Part shown: positions 50,901 to 58,380 of the stretch, piece after piece
How positions within the stretch are numbered: position 1 is the first letter of the stretch
Layout of the letters: each line of letters begins with the position of its first letter
Assembly (NCBI GenBank): GCA_001800905.1
Contig: MGWH01000002.1
Location: forward strand, 1 to 64,000
Origin: Flavobacteria bacterium GWA2_35_26
GTDB taxonomy: Bacteria > Bacteroidota > Bacteroidia > Flavobacteriales > Flavobacteriaceae
Direction of reading: 5' to 3'
Length of the DNA: 64,000 nucleotides
The notes under the pieces: model-generated
Databases searched by the model: none
Told to the model about the DNA's origin: nothing
The model's input: the letters and a program-made list of their open reading frames with translations, nothing else
Position numbers and translations under genes: made by a program

Positions 50901-53138
50901 ACCTGTAGCATCAAATGATAATGATTCTATACCATTTCCATTTATGTTATTAAAAATTTCAATTGGAGTAGCATTACCCGTTTTTGAATATATTTTTTTA
51001 ATATTAGTATTATTGTTCTCAGAATAATAATATACAGTATTACCTATTACATCAAATGATCTTATACTAGTATCTTGACCTAAATTAGGTACAATTATAA
51101 CTTCTGATAAATTAGGTTGACTCAAATCTAAACTTGTAATAGATTGCCAATTTCTATAATAAATAGTAGTCCCAACTGCTTTTAATTCTTCAATATAGTT
51201 TGGTAGTGAACGTGTCGTCTGGGTTTGGGTTATTGGGTCATAAATCAAAATATCTCCTCCATTAACAATAACCAATCTACCATCTGATAATTGAACATAC
51301 CTATTATAACTATTGTTTAAAAAAGTTTTTACTAATGTTTCTTCACCTTTTGATGGAAAAGTACCTGTGTAATCAACATCCAATCCGGCTGTTCCAGAAA
51401 CAGTTATTGGAACTATTAAATCTCTTGAACTTGTTTGGTTAAGAGTTGCTGTTATAGTGGAGGTTGTATTCTCTGCAAAACTTGTTGGATTAGCAGCAAT
51501 AGTAATTACTGGATAAATAACTGCAGTTGTATTCACGGTTACATCTGCTTGACTACTTAATAAAGTCCCATCATTAGCTTTAAAAGAAAAAGTACCAGTT
51601 CCATTCCCCGAAACATTCCAAACCGGCTCGTAAATTACTTTACCATCGCTGTTAGTCACAGTAGTAGGAACAGTCGTTATTTTGGTTCCTAAATTAGTCC
51701 CATTGGTGGTTTGATACAAACTACCACTTGTTGGTAAAACAGTAATACTGTAGGTTAAGCTGGAAATAGTTGTATCTATATCTGTCCCTGCCAAAGTAAT
51801 CACTTTATTAGTATCTTGAAGTGTAGTAACAGTTTGTGGTGTTGCCACAGGGGCATCATTTACAGGGTTTACGGTGACCGTAAAAGATGTAGAAAAAGTA
51901 TTTACACCACCCCCTTGAGTACCACCATCATCCGTTACAGTAACTGTTATTGTTGCTGTACCCGTTTGGTCTGCCGCTTGTGAAAACTCAAATACTCCTG
52001 TGGTATCTCCAGGAGTATAGGTTATAGTTGGATTAGGAATAAGGGCTGTATTACTACTCGTCGCGGCAATAGTCACTACTTGTGTAGAAAACAAATCACC
52101 ATCAGAAATTCCTGCCAATGCAAACGTTTGTGGTGCAGCATCTTCATTTTTTATAAAATTATTAATTGTATTAATTGTGGGTGGCGCATTTACAGGGGTC
52201 CCTAATGCATTTTCAAAGGCACCTGCATCTGCCGTTGTGGCAACCGGAACTGGTCTTAAACCTGCACTTAAATCTTCTGTTATAGACATATCAGTTCCAT
52301 ACCCAATAGCAGGAGAATAGGCTTTTAACCTAAAATCTTTAGTAGCTAAATCATTAAAATGAATAGCATTGACATTGGAGACTGTAGAAAAGACAGAACC
52401 TGAAATCGTATTGGGAGTGTCGTCTATTATTACTTTATCCAATAACGGTCTCGATCCGTTAAAATAGGATTTGGTTTTATTAACATCAGAGACAATGATA
52501 GAATTATAAATTTTATTATAAATATTGGCACCCGAATTAGTTATGGAATATGAATTATAAATAGTACAATTAATAATCTTAGGTAGTCGTGCATCATCTT
52601 CGAATCCAGCATCATTAAATGTAAGATATTCAACATCTTTGAACACAGAGTTAATTACATGATAATATCCGTAATAAGTAGAAAAACCTCTTCTAATATT
52701 TTCAAACCAACATTGTTTAAAAGTTGCAAAAGCATATCTTTCAATTCGAATTGCCAAAGGGTCATTGAGTTGATTATTACTATTTATAAACTTAAATCCT
52801 TTAATAGTAACATTGACTAAATTATTATTATCTGAATTACCAAATATTGTAAATATTGGAGAATTAGCGTTGGTAAACTCTAATACAGTATCTAAATAAT
52901 TACCTGTTGCAAATATGTTCAATGATTTATTTACAGAAACATTACTAGAATAAGTACCAGGATTAACTAAAATAGTATCTCCATTACTTGCAACATCTAC
53001 TGCCTTCTGGATGGTCAAAAAAGGTGAACTGGAAGTTCCTGAATTAGAATTTGATCCTGTAGTAGCAACATAAAATGTGCTTTGAGCATTCATTGTATAC
53101 GATGCTACAACTAATAATAAAAGTAGAAATTTTTTCAT
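41934..53138 (-). CDS. giant T9SS-sorted multidomain surface protein (3734 aa)
   Basis: Order of regions (approximate residues): signal peptide 1-19; right-handed beta-helix of the choice-of-anchor Q type 20-308; two cadherin/Ig-like domains 310-545; four tandem modules 546-2340 of Calx-beta domains carrying an inserted propeller-like segment; FG-GAP/VCBS repeats 2373-2743 with calcium-type loops (DYDQDGDQD, DINKDGWLD, DLDNDGDID); FN3-like 2746-2853; a second FG-GAP block 2857-3233; FN3-like 3276-3393; an Ig-like bacterial repeat 3397-3497; an SprB-like segment (CAGKNNGEINIKAT) ~3510-3580; T9SS type A sorting domain 3658-3734 (AYPNPTRGLFEITV, GTYIAKVY). It is probably a calcium-stabilised adhesin or surface fibre. 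The reading frame is intact throughout. I see no catalytic motif. Confidence 0.85.
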   Translation of the reverse strand: MKKFLLLLLVVASYTMNAQSTFYVATTGSNSNSGTSSSPFLTIQKAVDVASNGDTILVNPGTYSSNVSVNKSLNIFATGNYLDTVLEFTNANSPIFTIFGNSDNNNLVNVTIKGFKFINSNNQLNDPLAIRIERYAFATFKQCWFENIRRGFSTYYGYYHVINSVFKDVEYLTFNDAGFEDDARLPKIINCTIYNSYSITNSGANIYNKIYNSIIVSDVNKTKSYFNGSRPLLDKVIIDDTPNTISGSVFSTVSNVNAIHFNDLATKDFRLKAYSPAIGYGTDMSITEDLSAGLRPVPVATTADAGAFENALGTPVNAPPTINTINNFIKNEDAAPQTFALAGISDGDLFSTQVVTIAATSSNTALIPNPTITYTPGDTTGVFEFSQAADQTGTATITVTVTDDGGTQGGGVNTFSTSFTVTVNPVNDAPVATPQTVTTLQDTNKVITLAGTDIDTTISSLTYSITVLPTSGSLYQTTNGTNLGTKITTVPTTVTNSDGKVIYEPVWNVSGNGTGTFSFKANDGTLLSSQADVTVNTTAVIYPVITIAANPTSFAENTTSTITATLNQTSSRDLIVPITVSGTAGLDVDYTGTFPSKGEETLVKTFLNNSYNRYVQLSDGRLVIVNGGDILIYDPITQTQTTRSLPNYIEELKAVGTTIYYRNWQSITSLDLSQPNLSEVIIVPNLGQDTSIRSFDVIGNTVYYYSENNNTNIKKIYSKTGNATPIEIFNNINGNGIESLSFDATGSFYLSNSYSIKKFDANKNLVTTFNSNVDIRGIKFYNNTLYARVNEANVIKVKKYNSTTNTLEPLSYDVTNTKPIVDFSLSSNGNLQLLRQDSNNRELYNYQLIPQLKIPAGATSGTLTLSAIDDISDEENETIILTPGSVTNATLSSNTAVTVTITDNDAMPTIAFALSAPKIVENSSTDVTLTATPSVVSGKEIRIPFTLTGSTAQSSEYTVSANEIVIPANAASGSITISTRDKNDTTVEVMETIKFAMGTLVNATTTTTEVVLNLESDDNSAITSIVATPITIAENAFSTITATIDLPSSKDVIVPIAFTGTAKLDVDFTGTFPSKGEEKLLKQLPSEIMNFTELSEGKIITLNNYNSISLIDLNQNTTQDIPLTMSGRKVVAKNNHLYFGDWNRIAVIDLNQNPPTQTSVVPLLSNGSIQEYKNGFDIVNNKIYYLKVIQSTGVRLILSKELTSQSPEVVVYEAQQDFNQIVVTPSEDIYVLYFNQVGKIKNNSLIPIINGNSTNINISDIKFNNGTLYLMVMINGKNYIKILNPTTGILTDVTYQIGSSITGTSNFIFDTKGNLILSNSLANSVYGLYNYQLNPQLKIPAGTTTGTLTVTAIDDLSDEEDVETIVLTPGTVSNATLSTNTAVTVNITDNDAIPTVAFALSAPKIVENSTTDVTLTAIPSIVSGKEIRIPFTLSGTATLTTEYTVSANEIVIPANAASGSITISTRDKNDTAVEVMETIKFTMGTIVNASSTTTEVILNLESDDNPTITSIVGAPTTFAENASSIITATIDLPSSKDVIVPIAFTGTAGLDVDYSGTFPSLGEEKLIETFLNNGASRYVQLLDGRYVIANGSTLIIYDPITKTQTTRNLSTWIDELKSVGNTIYYRNWQSVFSLDIADTASSEITLVTNIGQDSSIRSIDIVGTTLYYYIENNNAGSSKIFSKTGSAAAIEVYNNIERQYIETMLFDTTGGFYLSNPGFIKKFDANKNLVTTFNTNSSTPSPEIRGTKLFNNTLYVRVNEASVIKIKKYNSTTNTLEPLSYDVTNTKPIVDFSITSDGNLQLFRQDTNNRELYTYQLAPQLKIPAGSTTGTLTVTGVDDLSDEADETIIVTPGTVTNATLSSTTPVTVTITDNDAIPTVAFALSAPKIVENSSTDVTLRATPSVVSGKEIRIPFTLSGTATLTTEYTVSANEIVIPANAANGSITISTRDKNDTAVEVMETIKFTMGTLVNATTSTTEVVLNLESDDNSEITSIVATPITFAESASSTITATIDLPSSKDVIVPIAFTGTAGLDVDYTGTFPSLGEETLVKTFMDNSYNRYVQLSDGRYVLPSGGNILIYNPITQTQTTRSLPTYIEEIKAVGTTIYYRTWNSISSLDLSSSDSSEVIIVPSLGQDTSIRSFDVVGSTVYYYSENYNTNIKKLYSKTGSATPIEIYNNANNNTIESFSFDSSGSFYLSNSNSIRKFDANKSLVATFNSYSNPGNTTNSEIRGTKLFNNTLYVRVNEGNEIKVKKYNSTNNTLDVLSYDITNTKPIVDFSITSDGNLQLLRQDNSNRELYSYQLTPQIKIAAGSTTGSITLKGIEDDLNYDGQEIDETIILNYTNPINSSFKSGLSTQMELKLLNNSISLTPVTSPFVGLENGAVSWGDYDQDGDQDVAVMGQGISGAVTKVYENKNGVFVDTNQNFTRVYAGDIAWVDINKDGWLDLAVSGSNGVAPLTKIYINDKGTSFASTIDFGLPQLFSSKMAWGDLDNDGDIDLAITGVDASDKFQFNIYYRDNTQNKFTAESKTINTQSGPFAGNNYRGVIDGDIKIVDLDLDGDNDIVYNGASSDGSPYSNTLINTYIKNSTTNTNSMMSNFSYKNSTIEVAKLNSTQNSLSIISSGIDSNGAIELYNSSIPGFIIPGNTITSTFPKLKNGDISVVDFNNDGFNDILFTGEDVSGTSQTKLYFQNSNGNFKLAPLNLEGLRNSTANWVDYDNDGDLDLFLTGIGSTGAKTLLYKSDIKNKRNTAPVIPSGLIAEDLGNGKIKFQWTPPADDYSASLGYVVRLGKTPGGTELSNTESNLVTGDRLITKQAPIYTNFYEMQLDPGKYYWSVQAVDSGLKGGAFAAESTFTLTYDWKILNQGGIIDRSVNGNEAPFVKLADLDNDNDLDLVYGNSSGSGSQILQFDGKRLIAQENSTVTNIGNYTKISSSDVGDIDGDKKADILVNYLEGTTNKLVILTSSNTVLQVGDGLFKSKSRMVDINNDGKLDIVVIGLSSSLISGVPKLWIYEYDKTATPNFKKTDASADIAALSSASFDFGDIDKDQDLDLVITGFSPISGLKSVIYENTTVLGGAFKLNATDNNIVAIKDGTTDLIDVDGDGDLDVVLTGTGASSDVFEIYMNKLNENIKDWPRFASGLTAIRNGKIDLGDFNGDGYSDILYSGTTSGGGNITKLSEYNKTTQRYEDSPFDVSDFTTAEVEFGDLDGDKDLDFVIVGTNKNWSPSNNSVEKNIFRTYINVRNDSALVLASNPTGKSSNGLKSQSGNVSINDYVVNVAPSVPVLPTNASKVLSNIATTAGKYPIELNWGSSTDDHTPSPGLTYAIKIGTTAGGEEIMSANANSDGTRKVSTKGNAEHNSKWKVSLPVGKYYWSVQAIDAAYSGSAFTDPQVFEVSATGVTVNNAPVAISDQITVVKGGTATKLNSNATSVLTNDTDTENNTLTAILVNNVTNGTLTFNSNGTFTYVHNGSDTTTDSFSYKANDGTSNSNTVVVTISIVPFAVDFNNFLIQTKSETCAGKNNGEINIKATQSFNYTATINTINYNFVNNSLIVPNLPPGEYNVCINVTGQSFQQCYKLTIGKGGSLTGKTSGVSSNKVSIEITEGSAPFEIMLNGKSQFTTDQNVFDLDVKLGDVVMVKSSVACEGIYSTVISDLPNSVMAYPNPTRGLFEITVPTEMKEIYVELYSINAVLISKAVYPVVNQKIQLHLDNQTSGTYIAKVYTAIPTSLMIIKN
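46085..51508 (-). repeat. four ~1.45-kb direct repeats in the giant gene
   Basis: The same landmark (GTCATCACTCTCTAAATTCA) occurs at 47178, 48627 and 50085, i.e. spacings of 1449 and 1458 nt. Module A (protein order) is about 51508-50086, B 50085-48628, C 48627-47179 and D 47178-46085. A, C and D keep closely similar propeller sequence; B is clearly divergent inside the propeller but conserved in the Calx-beta parts. Module D lacks the second Calx-beta domain. Confidence 0.85.
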
Positions 53139-53277
53139 AGGTAATATAATTTAGAAAAAAGCAAAAAGTACTTTAATCAATACGTTTAACTTGCAAATTA
53201 ACATTTTATAAATTAAAAACACTATACCCACTTTTAGTGATATTTCTATTTAAATCAGTACCTTATAAAAATATTTA

Positions 53278-53315
53278 CAAAAAAAAGCGCCCTATTGAAA
53301 TGCAATAGGGCGCTT
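53278..53315 (-). terminator. terminator of gapN
   Basis: AAGCGCCCTATTG (53285-53297) pairs with CAATAGGGCGCTT (53303-53315). On the minus strand the stem is followed by a T tract (plus-strand A run 53279-53286). Confidence 0.85.
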
Positions 53316-53335
53316 CCATTATATAGCAATACCAC

Positions 53336-54916
53336 TTATAAAATATAATCCGTATTGATAAAATTAGACTCTTTACTATTTAATAATTCTTGTAAGATGG
53401 CATTGTTATACTCGTTGTCTTTTGAGGCAACAAAAGTTCGAATAGAAAACGAACGCAAGGCATCGTGAATACTCAAGGTTCCTACTGCAGAATCTTTACG
53501 ACCTGTAAATGGGAAAACATCAGGTCCTCGTTGACAAGAGCTATTCAAGTTTACTCTACATACTAAATTGACCAAGGTATCAATAAGCGGTGCAATCGTT
53601 TTAATATCTTTTCCAAACAAACTCACTTGCTGTCCGTAATTGGATTCCGCCATATCATTCAATGGCTCTTGAATGTCTTTAAAAGAAATGATGGGCACTA
53701 CTGGACCAAATTGCTCCTCGTGGTACACACGCATGTTTTTGTTCACTGGGTACAAAACTGCTGGAAAAATAAAGTTATCGCTATGTTCTCCTCCTTTTGC
53801 ATTCAAAATTTGAGCGCCATGAGCTTTTGCATCGTCAATCAATTCTTGAATATAAGCTGGTTTTTCTTTTTCAGGAAGTGGCGTCAACATCACGCCTTTT
53901 TCCCATGGATTTCCAAAAGCCAATGCATCTACTTTTGCAGCAAAACGCGTATTGAATTCTTGTGCAATCGATTCATGAACATACAATACTTTTAAAGCCG
54001 TACATCGCTGCCCGTTAAATGACAACGAACCTGTAATACATTCTTGAATAGCCAAATCCAAATCGGCGTCTGGCAAAATAATCGCAGGATTTTTTGCTTC
54101 TAATCCTAAAATCAAACGCAATCTGTTTTTATTGGGGTGTTGGTCTTGCAACGCAATCGCTGATGTACTGTTTCCAATCAAAGCCAAAACGCCAACTTTT
54201 CCAGATTTCATTATTGGCGAAGCCACTTCTCTACCTCTACCGTAAATTATATTGATGGCTCCTTTGGGGAAGCTACTTCTAAACGCTTCTAAAAGTGGTG
54301 ATAATAATAACACACCGTGTTTCGCTGGTTTAAAAACTACCGGATTACCCATAATCAAAGCAGGAATCAACAAAGAGAAGGTTTCATTCAAAGGGTAATT
54401 ATACGGTCCAAGACACAAAACTACACCTAAAGGTCCTCTACGAACCATGGCGTGAATACCCTGCACTTTACTAAAATGAGCACTTCGACTGTTCAATTCT
54501 TTCAAACTATCAATCGTATCGTAAATGTACTCCACCGTTCTGTCAAATTCTTTTTCAGAATCGCCAAGGGTTTTTCCAATTTCCCACATTAATAATTTGA
54601 CCACTTCGGCACGAGTGTCTTTCATTTTAGTAACAAAATCTTCCATGCATTGAATGCGATCCACGACCTTCATAGTGGGCCATAAACCTTGACCGTTATT
54701 GAACGCTAAATCAGCCGATTCAACTGCTTCCATCGCTTCTTTTTCACCCATTGCTGGAATACTCCCTAACAAAGTGGGTGCATAGTCAGCCGTAGAAGAA
54801 ATAGTAGAATAAACTGGCGTAGTTGCACCAGTCCATTTTTTTAATTCGCCATGAACTAAATAGGTATCTTGGGTCAAGGGCGAAGTAATTTGAAATTCTT
54901 GAGGAATTGTACTCAT
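53336..54916 (-). CDS. gapN: NADP-dependent glyceraldehyde-3-phosphate dehydrogenase (aldehyde dehydrogenase family)
   Basis: 526-aa cytoplasmic ALDH-fold enzyme. The active-site Glu is in [11 protein letters not shown] (near residue 270) and the catalytic Cys in [11 protein letters not shown] (near 304). [20 protein letters not shown] and VFKPAKHG are cofactor-binding regions, and the C-terminal [20 protein letters not shown] is characteristic of GapN. It oxidises glyceraldehyde-3-P directly to 3-phosphoglycerate, giving NADPH and bypassing the phosphorylating GAPDH step. It is encoded 29 nt after the rhodanese gene and is likely co-transcribed with it. Other ALDH substrates cannot be excluded. 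Confidence 0.85.
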   Translation of the reverse strand: MSTIPQEFQITSPLTQDTYLVHGELKKWTGATTPVYSTISSTADYAPTLLGSIPAMGEKEAMEAVESADLAFNNGQGLWPTMKVVDRIQCMEDFVTKMKDTRAEVVKLLMWEIGKTLGDSEKEFDRTVEYIYDTIDSLKELNSRSAHFSKVQGIHAMVRRGPLGVVLCLGPYNYPLNETFSLLIPALIMGNPVVFKPAKHGVLLLSPLLEAFRSSFPKGAINIIYGRGREVASPIMKSGKVGVLALIGNSTSAIALQDQHPNKNRLRLILGLEAKNPAIILPDADLDLAIQECITGSLSFNGQRCTALKVLYVHESIAQEFNTRFAAKVDALAFGNPWEKGVMLTPLPEKEKPAYIQELIDDAKAHGAQILNAKGGEHSDNFIFPAVLYPVNKNMRVYHEEQFGPVVPIISFKDIQEPLNDMAESNYGQQVSLFGKDIKTIAPLIDTLVNLVCRVNLNSSCQRGPDVFPFTGRKDSAVGTLSIHDALRSFSIRTFVASKDNEYNNAILQELLNSKESNFINTDYIL

Positions 54917-54945
54917 AGTAGGTTGTTGTGTTGTTGTTTAGTAAT

Positions 54946-55257
54946 TTAGGGTTCAACGATGTCGCCGTCCCATTCGATAATTCCACCTAATAAGTTATAG
55001 GTATTTTCAAAACCCAATTCGTTCATGATCGCACAGGCATTAGCGCTTCTAGCTCCAGAACGACAATAAACATAATAGTTTTTGGACTTGTCCAAAGTTT
55101 CTAAATCAGCTACAAATGCAGCACCTTGATGAAAATCATAATTAATAGCACCTGCAATATATCCTTCTTCAAATTCCATGGCTGTTCTCACATCAAGTAT
55201 AACAGCATTTTCGTCTGACTCAAATTGAGCAATCCAATCTTCTTGTGTTAAATTCAT
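54946..55257 (-). CDS. rhodanese-like single-domain protein
   Basis: 103-aa cytoplasmic rhodanese: VILDVRTAMEFEEGYIAGAI, then the active-site loop VYCRSGARS with the catalytic Cys near residue 68, and MNELGFENTYNLLGGI. There is no signal peptide. It transfers sulfane sulfur between thiols. It is transcribed away from the TauE/SafE-MBL-rhodanese operon on the other side of a 321-nt intergenic region and lies just upstream of gapN. The neighbourhood suggests a role in persulfide handling. Confidence 0.88.
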   Translation of the reverse strand: MNLTQEDWIAQFESDENAVILDVRTAMEFEEGYIAGAINYDFHQGAAFVADLETLDKSKNYYVYCRSGARSANACAIMNELGFENTYNLLGGIIEWDGDIVEP

Positions 55258-55578
55258 ATCAAATAATTTTGTTTTTGTAAAAATACGATGTTTTTAGTAA
55301 ACAACAGATGAGACTGTTACGAATTGAAAACTAATTTCACGAAAACGATTTCCAGATTTCATTATATTCAATAAATGGCTCTTTCGGCCAAATTCTTTTG
55401 AAGAATTAGTTACCAATTAGATTAAAATTAATCGTATTTGATAGTTGGATAAATCCAATTTAGTCCCATTCTTAACTTTAGATAATATTTTTTGGAAAAG
55501 AGATAAGCTAAGACTGTGACAAATGTTACATTTGATATGATTCAAAATGTTCATTTTTGTGATTAAAAATATCGAAAT
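55258..55578. other. 321-nt divergent regulatory region, no gene
   Basis: AT-rich non-coding region between the rhodanese-gapN unit (-) and the sulfur operon (+). It holds two copies of a related element exactly 200 bp apart: AGACTGTTACGAATT at 55311 and AGACTGTGACAAATG at 55511 (12 of 15 bases match). The second is part of a palindrome. No ORF or terminator was found. Confidence 0.6.
55515..55530. promoter_or_regulatory. CRP/FNR-like palindrome upstream of the sulfur operon
   Basis: TGTGACAAATGTTACA: arms TGTGACA and TGTTACA are inverted repeats with one mismatch and a 2-nt spacer, resembling TGTGA-N6-TCACA. If CATTTTTG at 55552-55559 acts as the -7 box, the palindrome centre is about 42 nt before the transcript start, the spacing of a class II activator. 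This is inference. Confidence 0.45.
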
Positions 55579-56367
55579 ATGGAATACATCGGCTACTTTG
55601 CATCAATAATTATAGGACTATCCCTTGGTTTAATAGGAGGTGGCGGATCTATTTTAACCATACCTATATTGGTCTATTTATTCAAAATTGATCCTGAATT
55701 AGCTACCAGTTATTCCTTATTCATTGTAGGAATTACTTCTTTATCAGGTTGCATTAGCCATTATCGAATGGGAAATCTACAAATAAAAGCGGCCTTGTAC
55801 TTTGCCGTACCTTCAATATTTTCAATATTAATTATTCGTGAAGTAATTTTTCCTCAAATCGCCGAAACACTATTTTCGATAGCTTCCTATACTGTATCGA
55901 AAAGTTTCATAATCATGATTGTTTTCTCATTGCTAATGATGGCAGCTTCTATATCCATGATTAGAAAAAGCAAAGAAGTAACAACAACTGGAAAAACCAA
56001 TTATGTTCAATTGGGAGTGATTGGGTTTTTCGTAGGAATAGTAACTGGTTTCCTAGGTGCTGGAGGCGGATTTTTAATTATTCCAGCTTTGTTATTTTTT
56101 GCAAAATTACCGATGAAACAAGCCATTGGAACCTCTTTACTTATTATCTTCATCAACTCTAGTATTGGATTTGGTGGCGACTTATATATAGGAACTCCCA
56201 TAGATTATGGTTTCCTTTTAATTATTTCAGGCATTGCCTTTATAGGAATGCTCATTGGAACACAATTATCAAAACGAATTGATAGTAGCCAACTCAAACC
56301 AATTTTTGGTTGGTTTATTCTCATTATGGGAATCTATATAATTACCAAAGAAATTTTCTTTGCTTAA
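55579..56367 (+). CDS. sulfite exporter TauE/SafE family permease
   Basis: 262-aa inner-membrane protein with about seven or eight TM helices arranged as two similar halves. The halves carry the family GGGGS-type motifs GLIGGGGSILTIPILVYLF (residues ~19-37) and FLGAGGGFLIIPALLFF (near 155). TauE/SafE proteins move sulfite, thiosulfate or other sulfur anions. It is the first gene of a plus-strand operon, and the next gene encodes a sulfur-transfer enzyme, which supports a sulfur substrate. Confidence 0.88.
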   Translation: MEYIGYFASIIIGLSLGLIGGGGSILTIPILVYLFKIDPELATSYSLFIVGITSLSGCISHYRMGNLQIKAALYFAVPSIFSILIIREVIFPQIAETLFSIASYTVSKSFIIMIVFSLLMMAASISMIRKSKEVTTTGKTNYVQLGVIGFFVGIVTGFLGAGGGFLIIPALLFFAKLPMKQAIGTSLLIIFINSSIGFGGDLYIGTPIDYGFLLIISGIAFIGMLIGTQLSKRIDSSQLKPIFGWFILIMGIYIITKEIFFA

Positions 56368-56443
56368 ATCTCAAACACATAAAATCAATTTTTAAAATCT
56401 AAAATCTGAATTACATCTGTAATCAAAAAAGGAAATTACACTC

Positions 56444-57859
56444 ATGCAAATAGAACAAATTTATACTGGATGTTTAGCACAAGGTGCGTATTATATTACT
56501 TCTAATGGAGAAGCAGCGATTATTGATCCGCTTCGTGAAGTACAACCGTATTTGGATCGATTGGAGCGCGACAAAGTAAGCTTAAAATACATTTTTGAAA
56601 CGCATTTCCATGCTGATTTCGTTTCGGGTCACGTAGATTTAGCTAAAGCGACCAACGCAAAAATTGTATACGGTCCAACTGCTAAACCTGAATTTGAAGC
56701 TATTGTTGCCGATGATGAACAAATTTTTGAAGTGGGAAAAATCAAAATTAAAGTACTACACACTCCAGGTCACACCATGGAAAGTACTACTTTCTTATTG
56801 ATTGACGAAAACGGAAAAGACCACGCCATTTTCTCTGGAGACACTTTGTTTATTGGTGATGTAGGTCGTCCTGACTTGGCACAAAAAGCCGCTTCAATGA
56901 CTCAAGAAGAATTAGCAGGCACTTTGTTCCATTCGCTTCGAAACAAAATCATGACTTTGGCAAATGATGTCATTGTATATCCTGCTCACGGTGCTGGAAG
57001 TGCTTGTGGTAAAAACATGAGTAAAGAAACAGTTTCAACTGTGGGTAACCAAAAAGCAACCAATTATGCCTTGAGAGCCAATATGACTGAAGCCGAATTC
57101 ATCAAAGAAGTAACAGATGGTTTATTGCCTCCACCTGCTTATTTTGGGATGAATGTAGCCATGAACAAAAAAGGATACGAAAGTTTCGAAACCGTTTTAA
57201 ACAACGGAATGCGTGCTATTCCTGTAGCTCAATTAGAGCTAATGGTAGAAGAAACCAGAGCATTACTACTAGATACTCGTAACAATGGAGAGTTTGCTCA
57301 AGGATTCATTCCTCAGTCGATAAACATTGGCATCGATGGCGATTTTGCTCCATGGGTAGGTGCTTTAATTGCCGATGTAAAACAACCTATTATATTAGTT
57401 ACTCCAAATGGACGTGAGGAAGAAACGGTAACTCGTTTGAGCCGTGTTGGTTTTGACAACCTAATCGGGCATTTAGAAGGCGGATTCGAGGATTGGAAAA
57501 AAGCAGGTCACGAAATGGATACTGTTAACCGAATTTCGGCGGAAGAGTTTGAAAAACAAGTGACTATTGGCGAAAGCAAAATCATAGATATTCGTAAAGA
57601 AAGTGAATACGAAGCCGAACATATCGAAGACGCTTATAGCAAACCTTTGGCATATATCAACGAATGGGTTAAAGACATCAATCCAGAAGAACATTTCTTC
57701 TTGCATTGTGCCGGTGGGTATCGTTCCATGATTGCTGCTTCTATTTTAGAAGCGCGCGGATTCAGAAACTTTAGTGAAGTAGCAGGCGGTTTTAATGCAA
57801 TTGCTAAAACAACTGTTCCTAAAACTAATTTTGTTTGCCAAAGTAAAGTGTTGAAATAA
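56444..57859 (+). CDS. metallo-beta-lactamase fold / double rhodanese protein (persulfide dioxygenase-like)
   Basis: 471-aa cytoplasmic protein. The ETHE1-like metal hydrolase domain (1-250) has the iron-binding ETHFHADFVSGH (near residue 52), HTPGHTMEST and SGDTLFIGDVGRPDLA. Two rhodanese domains follow. The first (~265-355) has ILVTPNGREEE where the catalytic Cys would sit, so it is probably inactive. The second (~375-465) has FLHCAGGYRSM with the Cys present. The family oxidises glutathione or bacillithiol persulfide to sulfite, which the neighbouring TauE/SafE permease could export. It lies 76 nt after the permease gene and 23 nt before the next small gene. Confidence 0.87.
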   Translation: MQIEQIYTGCLAQGAYYITSNGEAAIIDPLREVQPYLDRLERDKVSLKYIFETHFHADFVSGHVDLAKATNAKIVYGPTAKPEFEAIVADDEQIFEVGKIKIKVLHTPGHTMESTTFLLIDENGKDHAIFSGDTLFIGDVGRPDLAQKAASMTQEELAGTLFHSLRNKIMTLANDVIVYPAHGAGSACGKNMSKETVSTVGNQKATNYALRANMTEAEFIKEVTDGLLPPPAYFGMNVAMNKKGYESFETVLNNGMRAIPVAQLELMVEETRALLLDTRNNGEFAQGFIPQSINIGIDGDFAPWVGALIADVKQPIILVTPNGREEETVTRLSRVGFDNLIGHLEGGFEDWKKAGHEMDTVNRISAEEFEKQVTIGESKIIDIRKESEYEAEHIEDAYSKPLAYINEWVKDINPEEHFFLHCAGGYRSMIAASILEARGFRNFSEVAGGFNAIAKTTVPKTNFVCQSKVLK

Positions 57860-57882
57860 AACGAATTAACAAATCATTTTTT

Positions 57883-58077
57883 ATGAAGAATTTGCTTTTA
57901 ACCAATTGGCATTTGATGCGTTGGGTGCGTTTAGCCTTTGCTATTTTTCTTTTCAGTCAAGCCTATATATTGAGAGAATGGGGATTTGTCGCTTTTGGAG
58001 CTTTCTTCTTATTTCAAGTGATTTTTAATATGGGTTGCGGACCAAATGGTTGCGCTGTGCCCAATTCAAAAAAATAA
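57883..58077 (+). CDS. small membrane protein with C-terminal CGPNGC motif
   Basis: 64-aa protein with two short hydrophobic helices (RLAFAIFLFSQAYIL and GFVAFGAFFLFQVIFNM), followed directly by MGCGPNGCAVPNSKK. I do not recognise a named family with confidence; it resembles the DUF2892/YgaP-type small membrane proteins next to rhodaneses. The two Cys at a C-x4-C-like spacing face a membrane edge. It lies 3 nt before trxA and is in the same operon. Confidence 0.65.
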   Translation: MKNLLLTNWHLMRWVRLAFAIFLFSQAYILREWGFVAFGAFFLFQVIFNMGCGPNGCAVPNSKK

Positions 58078-58080
58078 ATT

Positions 58081-58380
58081 ATGGGAAACTTTAATCAAAT
58101 CATACAATCTGACCAACCGGTATTAGTAGACTTTTTTGCTACTTGGTGTGGTCCTTGCCAAATGTTAGGCCCTATTTTAACTGAGGTAAAAACCAATTTA
58201 GGCGAGCGCATCTCTATCATTAAGATTGATGTCGATAAAAACCAAGCCGTTGCAGCTCAATATCAAGTTCGCGGTGTGCCAACGATGATTTTATTCCAAA
58301 ATGGGAAGCAGTTATGGCGACAATCAGGGGTGCTTTCTAAAGAAGATTTAATAAAAGTAATTCTTGAAAAAAGTAACTAA
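58081..58380 (+). CDS. trxA: thioredoxin
   Basis: 99-aa single-domain thioredoxin, slightly shorter than the usual 105-110. The active site is FFATWCGPCQMLGPIL (CGPC near residues 28-31), with the cis-Pro loop VRGVPTMILF and the C-terminal helix KEDLIKVILEK. There is no signal peptide, so it is cytoplasmic. Its stop overlaps the next ATG by one base (TAATG). Within this operon it may reduce persulfides or the Cys pairs of the two small membrane proteins. The genome surely has other thioredoxins, so a dedicated role is likely. Confidence 0.92.
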   Translation: MGNFNQIIQSDQPVLVDFFATWCGPCQMLGPILTEVKTNLGERISIIKIDVDKNQAVAAQYQVRGVPTMILFQNGKQLWRQSGVLSKEDLIKVILEKSN

